Below are positions 25,700-36,009 of a DNA stretch of 47,208 bases, piece by piece. Positions within the stretch are counted from its first letter, which is position 1; every line of letters begins with the position of its first letter. The stretch comes from Trichosphaerium sp. ATCC 40318. Taxonomy: Eukaryota > Discosea > Flabellinia > Trichosidae. The position numbers and the translations under genes are program-made. The DNA is taken from positions 1-47,208 of the forward strand of contig JALMLS010000366.1 of NCBI GenBank assembly GCA_038496445.1, in the 5' to 3' direction. A model generated the notes under the pieces. It saw nothing but the letters and a program-made list of their open reading frames with translations, was not told the origin of the DNA and searched no databases.

Positions 25700-26252
25700 T
25701 AGATAGAAAAATACAAAAATGAAGTAGAACATTGTTTTCTATCTTTACAAATTAGGTCAATTTTTGATGTACTTTTGGAGTCATTAAAGTCGACTTAAGC
25801 AAAGTCATTTAGGTTGTCAAAAACTGGATAGAGCTAACTCACTAAAAGACGAAGACTGCAACTTTCCTGTCATACACGCCTAACGCCAGCATTGCGAACT
25901 TGTCAGTGTATATAGTATTTCTTCATAATTTTAATCGGATTGATCCTACACGCTACATTGTCTGGTGTGATATACAAACTCTGTTCAATCGAACATTTTA
26001 TCGCTAAAGCTTGTATTTCAGAAAGCCATTCGCTATGGCTGTAGCTCTACAATATCCAAAATTGTGAATTGTAAATAGCGGTACTTAGTTCTTGCAAGAT
26101 CTTACACTTCTGCCAAACACCTGTAGCAAACTTGAATGATACGGACAATATGTCTATATCCTATGTATAATTTGTTGCTGAGGTTCTTAGCAGTTAAGCC
26201 GGACCACGACCTCTAACCACATATTGGTCTGCCGCGCTGTACATGCGTAACA

Positions 26253-26536
26253 ATGGAGGAAAAAGAATGCTGTTTGTCGCCTATAGTGTCATTTCCACAC
26301 GAGATTCTGGTGTTAATATGCCACAACCTTAATGTCGAGCATTTCCTTGCTCTTAGCGTAACTTCAAAAGAGTTTAACTTGTTTTCAGCCGACACTATTT
26401 TATGGCAGCGTCTTTACGCCCAAACCTTCATAACGGAACCTATAGGTAGCGTTTAAAAGGAACAACACGTGATTTTCAATAAACTATACAAGGTGACAAC
26501 ATTAAGGACGCTTTCATCTACGAATGGAAGAACAAG
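26253..26536 (+). pseudogene. 5' part of an F-box protein gene, truncated
   Basis: Exon 1 (26253-26445) encodes an F-box: PIVSFPHEILVLICHNL, then FLALSVTSKEFNLFSADTIL and WQRLYAQTF. After an intron with a CACGTG, exon 2 (26493-26536) adds DNIKDAFIYEWKNK, the usual Trp-containing segment after an F-box, and ends at a GTACCG donor. The next exon is not present: 36 bp later the sequence becomes an inverted villidin fragment. I infer that a rearrangement cut this gene. The F-box here is of a different subtype from the LRR family around it. A short transcript ending in the intron cannot be excluded. Confidence 0.6.
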
Positions 26537-26572
26537 GTACCGTTCTAACGAAAACCACAAAAATTCGTCACT

Positions 26573-27252
26573 TTGGGTCTACACCACGTGGTCGCTTGAG
26601 AAGCTCAGCATAAGTGTACTGTGTACGCATATAATCCTTGAGGACTTCTTTCATTGGATGTTTGTACTCTGGTTTGCCTACAGGTGCCTATAAAGAGCGT
26701 TAATCTCAAACAACATTTCAAAGAAACAACAAATGCCGTACCCTCTTGCGGTATCTAGTAGTGCTCCATCCATGGAATAATTGTGTAAACTCTCTTGGCT
26801 CTTGATATTGATGTGTTAGCCAAACTGGAGTCCTTTCATTCTTCCCAGGAGCCAAATTAAGGTAAGCCTATAAAAGGAAGTTAAACACTGCATGTTGTTA
26901 GTATTTTTTTACACAAGTACCTGTACTGCGAGCATAGATTGCTTCTGTGCAACGTGTTTACTTTGTTCTCCAAACCATATCCACATCTCAGTTGTAGCAT
27001 CAATAATCATGACACTGGTAAGATCAAGGGAGTCTTGACTGTATTCAACAGGTGAAATTGGGTAAACCTACAGCAATTGATTAATAAACTGTTATAGTAA
27101 ACATTGTGAGTTCATTTAATACCTTTGCTACTCCGGTTGCGTTGTGGCACATAAACATGCGACAAGTTACATGTTTTTGTGGTGCATCAGTAAAGTACGG
27201 TTGCTTACCTACAATAGAACATTAAAACCCAAAAACGTAGCACTATCTTCTC
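26573..27252 (-). pseudogene. Inverted, intron-containing copy of a villidin segment
   Basis: This block is the reverse complement of 10750-11426 in the villidin gene, with only a handful of differences seen by eye. It keeps several exons (parts of the last gelsolin repeat and the linker to the headpiece) together with the introns between them, so it arose by DNA duplication, not retroposition. It has no start, no headpiece and no flanking villidin exons, so it cannot encode a working protein. The edges fall inside exon sequence at 11426 and intron sequence near 10750. Confidence 0.95.
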
Positions 27253-27339
27253 AAAGTACAAACATCATTTAACACACTTAGTTGCTGTTATGTCTTTGCA
27301 CATATTGTCAAAATGACTTTTTTGTTCACATGTGATGTT

Positions 27340-27516
27340 AGGTGAAACAAGTCCGATTTAGAAGATCAAAGACAAGTATCAGATGAAGAGGGAAAAGAGT
27401 TTGCGGAGGCATGGGGTATACCATTTGTAAGAGTGAGTTGTAAGACAGGAAAGAATATTCAAAATCTTTTCTCGCTTGCAGTTGACGAATATCTAGTTAA
27501 GGTGTTGGAACAATAA
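27340..27516 (+). pseudogene. 3' fragment of a Ras-like small GTPase
   Basis: The frame from 27346 reads NKSDLEDQRQVSDEEGKEFA, then AWGIPFVRVSCKTGKNIQNL and ends VLEQ at TAA 27514-27516. It contains the G4 motif NKSD and a G5-like SCK of Ras-superfamily GTPases. The P-loop and switch regions are missing, and the codon just before NKSD is a TGA. It abuts the inverted villidin copy, so it is best seen as a truncated gene end. There is no CAAX box at the end. Confidence 0.8.
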
Positions 27517-27788
27517 CCATTATGTACGTTTATCTCATGTACCTAAGTACAGTATCTAATATTTGCCTGTAAGTGATAAACCGATAAAACCCCAAGCTAT
27601 CAAAATGGAGCTCTTTCAACGACTTTTATAGGCAAAATGTAAAACAATAAAAATTGTGAGTTAAAGTGTTATGCAAACCACAATGCACGTGCAAACTCAT
27701 TTTCGCTAAAAAATCTTCTCGGTTAAGCTTGAGATTCAAGCGCAAATTGGAGTTAGGGAATGGCTAGAAACGTTGAGTAACACAGTTA

Positions 27789-29522
27789 ATGACTTGTCGA
27801 CTTATTTATCTTATTCTTGGAACTCAAAGTCGCCTTATTTGCCATACATTATTCTTATCAACAGCCACGCAACACTCTCGTAAACAAGTAATTATTCACC
27901 ATATGAGAAAATACAACGACATTAGCAATAAAAAGAAGAAACTGAACTCTAAAAACATTCCCCTGTCACTCACTTCCTTTCCAAACGAAATTCTGGCATT
28001 AATTTTTAATAACCTACCTTATTCTCGCCGTGCGAGTGTGTTAGTTTGTAAAAAATTAGCAGATATTATCTGGTATCACGTGGGATTCTCTCACATAAAT
28101 ATATGGTCACGAGAGCAAATTGACTTTGTTTCATCTCGTGGGAGTCTGATTCGAAACACAGCAATCAATATCATCAATTTCGAAGATATTCAGGACGACG
28201 ACATTATTCCTCTTGCTGGTGTTCATACTCTCAGCATAGCAAAGTACTACGACATCACTTCGTATGGCATCCAATTTCTCGCTGGTATTCATACGCTTAG
28301 ATTGAAGCAATGTTACTTGGCTGATGAGGGATTAAGTACTCTCGATGGTCTACATACTCTCGAGATGGATCAAGTTATAGGTGTTACACATTCAGGATTC
28401 TCATCTTTTAGCCAACTTCACACATTGAGGATAACACAAATCATCGCAACGCCTCAAATGTTCAAAGAAATAGGCGCACTTGGGTTACATACATTCTATT
28501 CTAAGTATGTAAACATTTCTGATGATGATGTCAAAGAGCTCGTTGGCATCAAGGAACTCAGTATTATAGGAGCATCAGGCTACTCTGTTTATGGTCCGTC
28601 AAAAGATCCAGTCTCGTCTAAGGGTATAGCATCACATGCTGGAGTACAAAAGCTCTGCATTGATTTTTGTTTGGGCAAAAAAGCAATACAGGCACTTTCT
28701 GGAATCCATACAATACAACTAGCTATGGGAAACGTTTTTCAATCACGTGACTTTAGTTTAGAAGGTATAACCGGCGCACATATGGTAACTATACTTAAAC
28801 ACAGGGTAACTGCATTCGCTCTAAAGAGTTTAATGACAGTACCAGTACATACGATAAAGCTAAGATGTCAGGTACTAAACCAAGCATTCCAATACCTTGC
28901 TGGAGCACATACCATTGATATCTGTCACACAAACATAACTGACAAAGAAATCGGCTTTCTGAGCGGTGTTAAGAAGTTATTACTTGATGGTACAAGAATC
29001 ACAGGAACCAGCTTTGATGCTCTTTCAGGTATTCATACTATATCCCTGAATAGCTGTACATTACTAAAAGATGAGAATGTAGCTAAGCTCGCAGGTGTAC
29101 ACACAATAGCACTTGCAAAATGCTCACTGTTAACTGATATATCTTTCAAAGCATTGTCTGGTGCTCACACCATTGACCTATCAAATACCGCAGTTACTGA
29201 TGAAAGTCTTAAAGCGCTTGCTGGAGTTCATGCAATCAGTATTAGAAAGACAACTGTAACAGATGTCGGAATCAAAGCTCTGGCTGGTGTTCACACCATT
29301 GATCTTGATAGTACTTTAGTATCAGATGAAGGTCTTCTCGCACTTAAAGGATTATCCTTTTTATGCATGCATAACTGTAAGAACATTACCGAAGCAGGTG
29401 TTAATAGCCTGGGTCATGTTGATAAGTTTTTTGGAAGGGAAGATGCAGTTTATCATGGATACAGTGAGGCGAGATATACAGGATCTCAACTACTGGAGAG
29501 GAGTATTCATACGCTTTCTTAA
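27789..29522 (+). CDS. F-box/leucine-rich-repeat protein, up to 577 aa
   Basis: A single-exon gene. The frame opens at ATG 27789; the second Met at 27903 is a plausible start because the first 38 residues look non-conserved. The F-box lies near residues 62-98 (LTSFPNEILALIFNNLPYS, VCKKLADIIWYHVGF). The first half of the repeat region is divergent (DIIPLAGVHTLSIAKY, FLAGIHTLRLKQC). The second half is regular, with LAGAHTIDICHTNITDKE, LSGIHTISLNSCTLL and LAGVHTIDLDSTLVSDEG, 23-24 residues per repeat. It is an older, longer relative of the copies at 19-23 kb. Likely an SCF substrate receptor; the target is unknown. It is intact and intronless. Confidence 0.92.
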   Translation: MTCRLIYLILGTQSRLICHTLFLSTATQHSRKQVIIHHMRKYNDISNKKKKLNSKNIPLSLTSFPNEILALIFNNLPYSRRASVLVCKKLADIIWYHVGFSHINIWSREQIDFVSSRGSLIRNTAINIINFEDIQDDDIIPLAGVHTLSIAKYYDITSYGIQFLAGIHTLRLKQCYLADEGLSTLDGLHTLEMDQVIGVTHSGFSSFSQLHTLRITQIIATPQMFKEIGALGLHTFYSKYVNISDDDVKELVGIKELSIIGASGYSVYGPSKDPVSSKGIASHAGVQKLCIDFCLGKKAIQALSGIHTIQLAMGNVFQSRDFSLEGITGAHMVTILKHRVTAFALKSLMTVPVHTIKLRCQVLNQAFQYLAGAHTIDICHTNITDKEIGFLSGVKKLLLDGTRITGTSFDALSGIHTISLNSCTLLKDENVAKLAGVHTIALAKCSLLTDISFKALSGAHTIDLSNTAVTDESLKALAGVHAISIRKTTVTDVGIKALAGVHTIDLDSTLVSDEGLLALKGLSFLCMHNCKNITEAGVNSLGHVDKFFGREDAVYHGYSEARYTGSQLLERSIHTLS

Positions 29523-29981
29523 AATATTTACTTTGCAAAGGTTGAGCGGAGTATTTGCGCGCTTTAATAAACATATGTGTTTTAATGGATGTGTTGGTAC
29601 AATTCCGTGGGTAAAAAAGAAATAGACTTGACGATAAGTCAAATGTAAATAGCTTAAAGGCTCAATCTGCGCCTGAGCTATTTGTCTGGAACCTGTGTTC
29701 CTTTGCTTCCAAAAACTCCATAGTCATTGCCGATCTGGCCTGGTACAAATTACTGGAGTCTTCATATTTGTACATCAGTGAGAGTTGTACAAGCATTAAA
29801 TATTTGGCGTATTAGGCACCATGTTTTTGAGTTTTGTTCGGTTCGTAAGTGTTTAAATGAGACGACAGTACTCTTATTTTTGCTTCTGTTGTGCTATTGT
29901 TGTACGATAGTCGGTTTTTATTTTAATTTTTTTTTGTACATGCTGGATGGAAGCGGGTTTTTTTTGTGTTTTCTTTTGAGT
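29523..29981. other. Intergenic, convergent gene ends
   Basis: Space between the 3' ends of the F-box/LRR gene and the NOP53-like gene. A T-rich plus-strand frame (29727-30038) predicts a hydrophobic peptide, but it overlaps the last exon of the minus-strand gene and has no ATG, so it is rejected. Confidence 0.55.
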
Positions 29982-32565
29982 TTACATTGTAAACTTTGCG
30001 TTTTTCTTTTTCTTCATGTTCTGTTTCTCCTCTCTTAATAGTCTCATTTTTTCACTAATCTCCTCAGGAGGATACAAGTAGTTTGTAGGAATAATGTAAT
30101 TCTTTGTAGAGTTTTTCCTAAACGAGCAAAACAAGTCAGCAAAACAAACTCTGTCATAAAAAAAGTTGTGCTTTTTTCAAAGAAAATAAAAAAGAATGGT
30201 TTCTCTTGAGAACCCATAAGGTTTTGGGTTTGTCAAAATCAGAGGTTGTTACAACAACTTACTTGAGCTTATTTTCATATCTTTTACGACTATTCTTAGC
30301 AAGTATCCATCGACGTTGATTGATGTTAAGAATTTGTTCACGAAGTAGATTACCTAAGGTAAAATGAGTTTCTACCGCACTATATCTTGAACTCAAAGTA
30401 GTAGGACTTGACTGTACCTTTTGGTTTTAAGTTTATCAATTTACCAGGAAGCTCTTCAGGAAGCAAAACTTCATCGAAGTCTTCAACTTCGAATCTAAAA
30501 AAAAAGTAAATTAACTTGATCTTTAAGGTAAAAAAAAATGACTAAAGGAAACTTACCTTCCTCCTTTATGCGATGGTACCACCTTCTTAGGTTTTGGTGT
30601 ATTACGTTTCTTGACTTCTTCTGGATCCATGAATTTATCAACGATTTTATCAACTCTGTAATGAACCAGTAAGAACATAAAAATGAAAACAAACCAAAAT
30701 AAAAAGCGATGATTTTGAGCTTATGTACGTGTAAAATTCAAAAAAACATATCAAGTTGAGATACTAAAAATAAGTAGATCCAGAAATATTGACACGTGTA
30801 CAAATAAACTGAAACTACAACAAACACGTGGCAAAGATAACTCGCGTTTGAAGTTGTTTTTGACGTATTTCTCTTATTTAATTGCGCGTATACGTACTTG
30901 TCCCATTGTTCCTTCTTTTCTCTCAAATATTTCTTACGTAAATTATTTCTATGCCTTTCTGTAATAGACACATTGACTCGATAAAACTTTCCATTTGGAT
31001 TTTGTTTGAGTACAAACTTGAAGTTCTTTTTCCGGTCTCTGTAGCTACGATCCTGAGGTTTCGGTTCAAAGTGATCCTTTGGAATCTCTAAAGCAGTTTG
31101 TAAATAAAAGGAATAGCAATAGTAGATTTACAACCGTCAACTGTCAGTAACACAAAAATGTTTTCAAAAAAAAAAGGTGTAAAAATGTTTGGAGAACGTA
31201 CCAGCATCATATTTCTCTAACCCTTTGATTTCATGTCCTGGTTTAAACTCATGATTCTTAAACCTACGTTGTCCATACAACTTTTTATTACCGGCCTTAC
31301 TACAAATGCGTAAGAACAAGTTTAAAACAAATCAAGAAAAAAAACAATGTGTTTTTTTGAACTTACTCAGTGTATGTAAAGTGCTCATATAGTTTTTCAT
31401 TTCTTGCTTCAAGGTCTGTGACTTGTTTTGCAACATGTTCTAAAATAATTTAGAGATAGATTTAAATAAATATTACAACGCTTTGAAGTCATTGGTGGCA
31501 ATTCAAAACAAAAAACAAGAAAGTGATTTGTTTGCTAAAAAGTGTCATTGTGACATGTTGACATACCCATTGCTTTTTTATGATCAACCGCGTCTGGGTT
31601 GTATGATTGACCAGGAAGTGGCTTAGCTTTTGTACCAACGTTAGAGACATCAGTTACAGGTGGTTTATACTTCCGTTTCTAAAAAACAAAGAAACTCAGC
31701 AACGAAACAAGTTAAAACAAAAAATAAAAATAAAAAAAATTCTTGCTTCCTACGCACGTTGTATGTCTTCATTGAGTTCTGATCAGCCTGATTATCTACA
31801 ACCCACCTCTCGTCTACATCTACAAATTGTTTAAATAGGTGTTCTTAACCAGGGAAGCAAGAAAAAGATCGATTTTTTTGAAGAAATACCTTTCATTTTT
31901 TTAGATCTGTGGTAAACCTTTCTTGAATCATTTCTAAAGTCTTTTCCCCATAGATCATACGCTTTAAACGATTCTTGATCAACTTGTGCAGCGATATTTC
32001 TCTCTGCAAAGTGTAATTCCCTTTTACGCTTTTTAGAGCCAATCTTTGTTTGTTGTTAGCTCAATGGAAGCGTATACGCGAAATGAAGAAAAAAAAGTGT
32101 AAAAACAATTAAATGGCGAGGAAACTACGCGTACTTGTTTGTTTTGCGATAGAAGCTCCTTAATCTTACCCACTTCTTTTTCGTAGCTCGTTTGCCTTTT
32201 TTTGTAACGTATTAGACCGTTTAACCGTTATGTCGCGTATTACGCACTTTTTATACGTGGTAGGCGTAATATTAGGCTTCGTATTCGGGTGTGGTATGAT
32301 ATCAATACCGCGGCGTGGTTTATCCTTTACATAGTCTCTTCGCTGGCTTCTATTTAGCTTGCTCCCTATTAATGTGAATATTGCGAATTTCTGGAGAAGT
32401 TGTACGATCTGGGCTTGGTGGGCGATTAATAGGCGCATTCAGTGCCCGTTCTGTGGCAATAATTTCAACCTCATCACAAGCACGTCTGGCGAATTTTGCA
32501 GCCCGTTTCTTCTTCCTTCTCGTTTTACGAGCGGTTTTAGAACGCAAACTCGGTTTACGACCCAT
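29982..32565 (-). CDS. NOP53: NOP53-like ribosome biogenesis factor
   Basis: Minus strand, ATG 32565 to TAA 29982, about a dozen exons. The start MGRKPSLRSKTARKTRRKKK is extremely basic, as expected for a nucleolar protein. Family landmarks appear in order: KAYDLWGKDF, LPGQSYNPDAVDHKKAM, a charged helical region (RHRNNLRKKYLREKKEQWDK), FEVEDFDEVLLPEELPG and the conserved C-terminal LKPKGNLLREQILNINQRR, then a Lys-rich end. NOP53 (human GLTSCR2, yeast Nop53) docks the exosome helicase Mtr4 on pre-60S particles for rRNA processing. Splicing was inferred from phase; one intron (between PPSPDR and SKLNRSQRRDY) is only 40 nt. The frame reads through several introns. The extra residues after KNSRKRYENKLK are unusual for the family. 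Confidence 0.83.
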
Positions 32566-32994
32566 TTCTGCAAAATTACAGTTTAACCTTCACTTAAAAA
32601 CCCAACTATGTTAAGTCGTGCAATTGTGTACATAACAATAAATCAATACGTACGATGCCAATACGACTCTAATTGAAAAGAGATTCAACCACATTATAAG
32701 CGCCTACCTCTATACAACAATGGTAGAGGCCTTTTCAGTTGATACCATAAGGTCTTGCCCAATTTATACGTTCTTTTCCTTTTGTGTCTTCTCTGTACAA
32801 TGTTTAGAGCGCTTGCTTGCTTCTCGGTATGGAATCTGCTGGAGTACACGAGACGCCATACAAATAAATCATGAAGTGACACTCTATAAATTGCACCGGA
32901 ACTAAATCGTAAGTGGCAATTTTGCTCAACGCTTTAACTATTTCCGTTTCCCGTTTATGCTTAACAAAAAGGATGATGGCAAGTCATGCATTTT
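32566..32994. other. Intergenic, NOP53 upstream region
   Basis: No coding frame with family support. Short overlapping frames on both strands (32694-32905) lack motifs. Probably holds the promoter of the NOP53-like gene. Confidence 0.5.
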
Positions 32995-33064
32995 TTTTCT
33001 AAGGAGGAATCGAACCTCCATTATTTGAACTAAATCAAAGATGATACCATTACACTATTAGATG
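32995..33064 (-). tRNA. tRNA-like sequence, mitochondrial tRNA-Gln-like, degenerate
   Basis: The minus strand has a perfect T arm (GGAGG-TTCGATT-CCTCC) and a typical D arm (TAGTGTAATGGTATCAT). The acceptor stem has only five of seven pairs (TCTAA/TTAGA). The anticodon stem TTTGA/TCAAA closes a six-nucleotide loop, TTTAGT, one base short. The anticodon is therefore ambiguous: TAG or TTA depending on the missing position. The overall sequence resembles mitochondrial or bacterial tRNA-Gln more than a nuclear tRNA. It may be a decayed mitochondrial insertion or a non-functional tRNA. Confidence 0.5.
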
Positions 33065-33430
33065 AAGCATGAACTCATATATATTGCATCCTTGTATATT
33101 GTTTGTACAGAATTGACTATAAGACATACAAACAGAATATAAAAAATATATTGTGGTTTTCATTTCCGAGAAATTAATAAGAATGTATTTCCATTCTATG
33201 TAGGACTCGTCGATTATTACGTACAGTATACAGTATTAAATAATAAGGTGAAACGCTTACTGCGGAAAAAGCCAATGAGGGTACGAGAACAGTATCACTT
33301 GAGTACAATTGAAAATATTTTAGTATCTTTTTTGCGACTCCATTGTCAAGTATGTATCGTCTGCTATGTACTATAGTTGGTGTATTTTATTTAATATACT
33401 ATTTTACAACATAACCCACCATTTTTTTAA
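33065..33430. other. Intergenic, AT-rich
   Basis: Very AT-rich sequence between the tRNA-like element and the membrane protein gene. No coding frame or RNA gene is supported. It could be mitochondrial in origin together with the tRNA-like sequence, but I found no recognisable mitochondrial gene in it. Confidence 0.4.
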
Positions 33431-34206
33431 TCACATAGTATTAATACTTCTATCGTCAGCCATCAACAAGGGTTGTATCTCATTATCAAAACTTTTTCTA
33501 ATTTTAGTCCAAAAAATCATTTGCTTTAACGAGTTACCACAAATAGTCAACGTAGCACATGTTAAAATACCCAAAGAGAATGAAGTCCAATTACCAAGAT
33601 AATTAGGTACATAATGAGCACAAGAATCCTTAGGACAAATAGACTTCAACTCTTGTTGCAAACCATTAGGTGATGATACTTGTGTAGCATAAAGAATATA
33701 AGCTAACACGGGAATCATAAAGACAATAGTTACAAGATTTATTATCCTAGTAAACCTATGAAACCAAGCAGCCACCCATTGAATAACAGCCTAAATAAGT
33801 AAATCAGGTGAGTTTCTTTTTGATTATTTTCTGATCACGTGACAAAATATGAAAACCACAAAGGGAATACATGGGTTGTTAACAAAGTACGTACCACAAT
33901 GAAGAAAATACCAAAAACTGGGTACGCAAGCGTCTGAATAAGGCGTCCTTCAATGTTAAAGTCGTTTTCGTTAAAATGGCATGTTTGAAGTATTACTGCG
34001 CCTGTTAGAGGAAGTACAGATAGTATAAGCGTTGCTATTGATATCAATACAGCCATAGAGGCATATAATGCTGAATTTGTTGCTAGCGTCCCGTATAGCT
34101 CTACTACGCTATCGTATTTCGTTTTCTTCTTGTTTGTTTCATTTGCCATGTTTATAGCGCTATTTACGACGCTCCCCGCGCCGACCACGTGCCTTATTGC
34201 TTCCAT
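33431..34206 (-). CDS. Four-pass membrane protein, unknown family
   Basis: Two exons: 34206-33895 and 33790-33431, joined at a GTACGT donor. The protein is about 223 residues, starting MEAIRHVVGAGSVVNSAINM. Hydrophobic segments: residues from ASMAVLISIATLILSVLPL; a second made across the splice (YPVFGIFFIV plus AVIQWVAAW); a third (IINLVTIVFMIPVLAYIL); and a fourth (FSLGILTCATLTICG). The loop between the third and fourth has two cysteines (CPKDSC) and a potential N-glycosylation site (NWTS), so it is probably extracellular or luminal. The tail is short and charged. No family is recognised; the layout is tetraspanin-like in outline, but the CCG motif is absent. Confidence 0.72.
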
Positions 34207-34727
34207 TGTGGCCAAAAAATTGTCAACAGAGCCAGACTTAATAATTCATTTGTGGAACACAACTCTCACGGGGTGCGTTGCTTTTCAGGCAATGTGATTG
34301 GTTGTGAAGCGAATTGCAAACTCATGAGCTTTGCTCGTGTACACCAAGCATCTATTGGTATAATGCTCTAAAAAAGAAATTAATAATGTTTCAATCGGCT
34401 TTTTTTAATGTGCTCAAGAGCTAGGTTCGAAAATAACCTACTAGCCTTTATCCCACAAACCTGAGCCTTGAACAGATGAGCCAAGATATTAAATAGAAGG
34501 TCTTGTCCGGCGCTAAATGATAAAGTTACTGTCAACTTTAGTATAGCATAAATACCACGTGTACAGCACGACCTTTCGTAAATTAGCGACTGTTGGAATT
34601 AAACATTCCAATTCTATTTTCTTTTAGCGTTCGGCTTCCGGTTCAACTACCTGTAATTCTGTTAAGTCAAGACAAACGTACCAAGTTAAGGTGATTCTTG
34701 AACTTCATTAGGCTAAACAAGGTGATT
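34207..34727. other. Divergent intergenic region
   Basis: Shared upstream region of the membrane protein (minus) and the Rho gene (plus). It includes a CACGTG near 34557. No gene is supported. Confidence 0.5.
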
Positions 34728-35799
34728 ATGCTCCCAAACAACGCTCCCTTACGCCTTGAAAAAGTTACAATTATTATTCTTGGAGATGGAGCTGTTGGTA
34801 CGACATAACAGCCTCTTACTGTTAATCAACGTTAATATTACGCATTTCAGGTAAAACAAGCTTAGCTATACGTTACCAGTACAAACGGTTCCCAACCGAA
34901 TACGGTACCTCTCTATTTAACTGCAATCGCTTATATTGTTTAGTGCCAACAGTATTCGACGATTACAGGTATAAACGTGTTAAATTGATTGTTTACAAAC
35001 CCTAAAAACATGTTTGTTCAGAGATGCAAACGCTAAGTTTTTAGGCAGAACTTTATGTTTACGTTCGTTTTCTTACTTTATTCTCATTTAATTGTTTAAT
35101 TCTACAATAAAAAGAGTTATTGGATACTGCGGGTACAAAGGAGCTAGAAAATGCCTTGATTTTTGGATATGCTGTAAGTTAATTAAACCCTAAAATTTCT
35201 TGTTTCAGAAGTAGAAGTATCCTCTTCCGTTTGCACGGGGTACCATCACTGTGTTGTCATCTAATATATTTTTAGATAGCTCATGTTGCTTTGATATGTT
35301 TTAGTATTGTTTCAAGGAGTAGTTTTAAAGCTGTTACATTCAGGGTACAAAGGAATTAATCAAAACAAAAAAGTTGAAAACTACAAAGCCATTACAACTT
35401 AACATATGCTCAGTGGGCAGTTGATGTGGATCAAAATAGCCCCAACGATACACCTATCATTATTGTAGGTCTGAAAACGGATTTAAGAAATTCACAAGAT
35501 GACAGTGTTTCAAGAGAGGAAGGCGAAGATATGGCAAGAACTATTAAAGTACAAGAAACAACTAATTTTGTCTTTTATTCTACCGCTTCGTTTTACTTAA
35601 ACTAGGCGCACTCATATGTGGAATGTAGTCCTATGACAGGACAGGGTGTTGACTCAGGTAATGAACATCTATTTGTAACAATGCTTTACAAAGAATTTGA
35701 CTTGTTGTAGTATTTCATGAAGCGATATTGGCAGTGCTGAATAAAAGAGGATTCTTCAAAACACATCAATATACTTACTCTAAATGTGTTTTAATGTGA
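34728..35799 (+). CDS. Atypical Rho-family small GTPase
   Basis: Nine exons: 34728-34797, 34851-34904, 34944-34968, 35022-35044, 35115-35173, 35276-35344, 35414-35548, 35606-35657, 35711-35799. The P-loop is GDGAVGKTSLA. Splicing 34904 to 34944 restores the Rho effector loop FPTEYVPTVFDDY. HVALICFSIVS matches the Rho core, and the protein ends CVLM, a CAAX prenylation box. Several normally invariant positions differ. The switch II motif is DTAGTK in place of DTAGQE, so the catalytic Gln (Q61 of Ras) is Thr. The G4 motif is LKTD, not TKLD, and G5 is CSPM, not CSAL. Loss of Q61 is known from GTPase-defective Rho proteins such as Rnd, so slow hydrolysis is inferred. The intron 35045-35114 appears to start with GC. 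Confidence 0.88.
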
Positions 35800-36009
35800 C
35801 CCCAATGAAACTCAAAATCTATGTAGTGAACCTTTGTAAATACTCACGTAACTACTTCTTACAATTTGTGTTGGTGTTTTTTAAGGGCCCTTAAGAGCTC
35901 AATTTAAGGTGAGCAACCATAAAAAGCACGTGCTGCCTTAAAAAAATTAAGTTAAATTGGTTCTGTTTTATTCACTGTACAAGCGCTCTGTAGAAGTCTT
36001 TTTTGTTTG

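Noticed and set aside
29727-30038. Hydrophobic plus-strand frame of 103 residues
   Set aside because: T-rich composition creates the hydrophobicity. It lacks an ATG and lies partly opposite the last exon of the NOP53-like gene.
34905-34943. Apparent insertion between FPTEY and VPTVF in the Rho gene
   Set aside because: It has a GTACCT donor and TTGTTTAG acceptor, and splicing restores the standard Rho effector loop.
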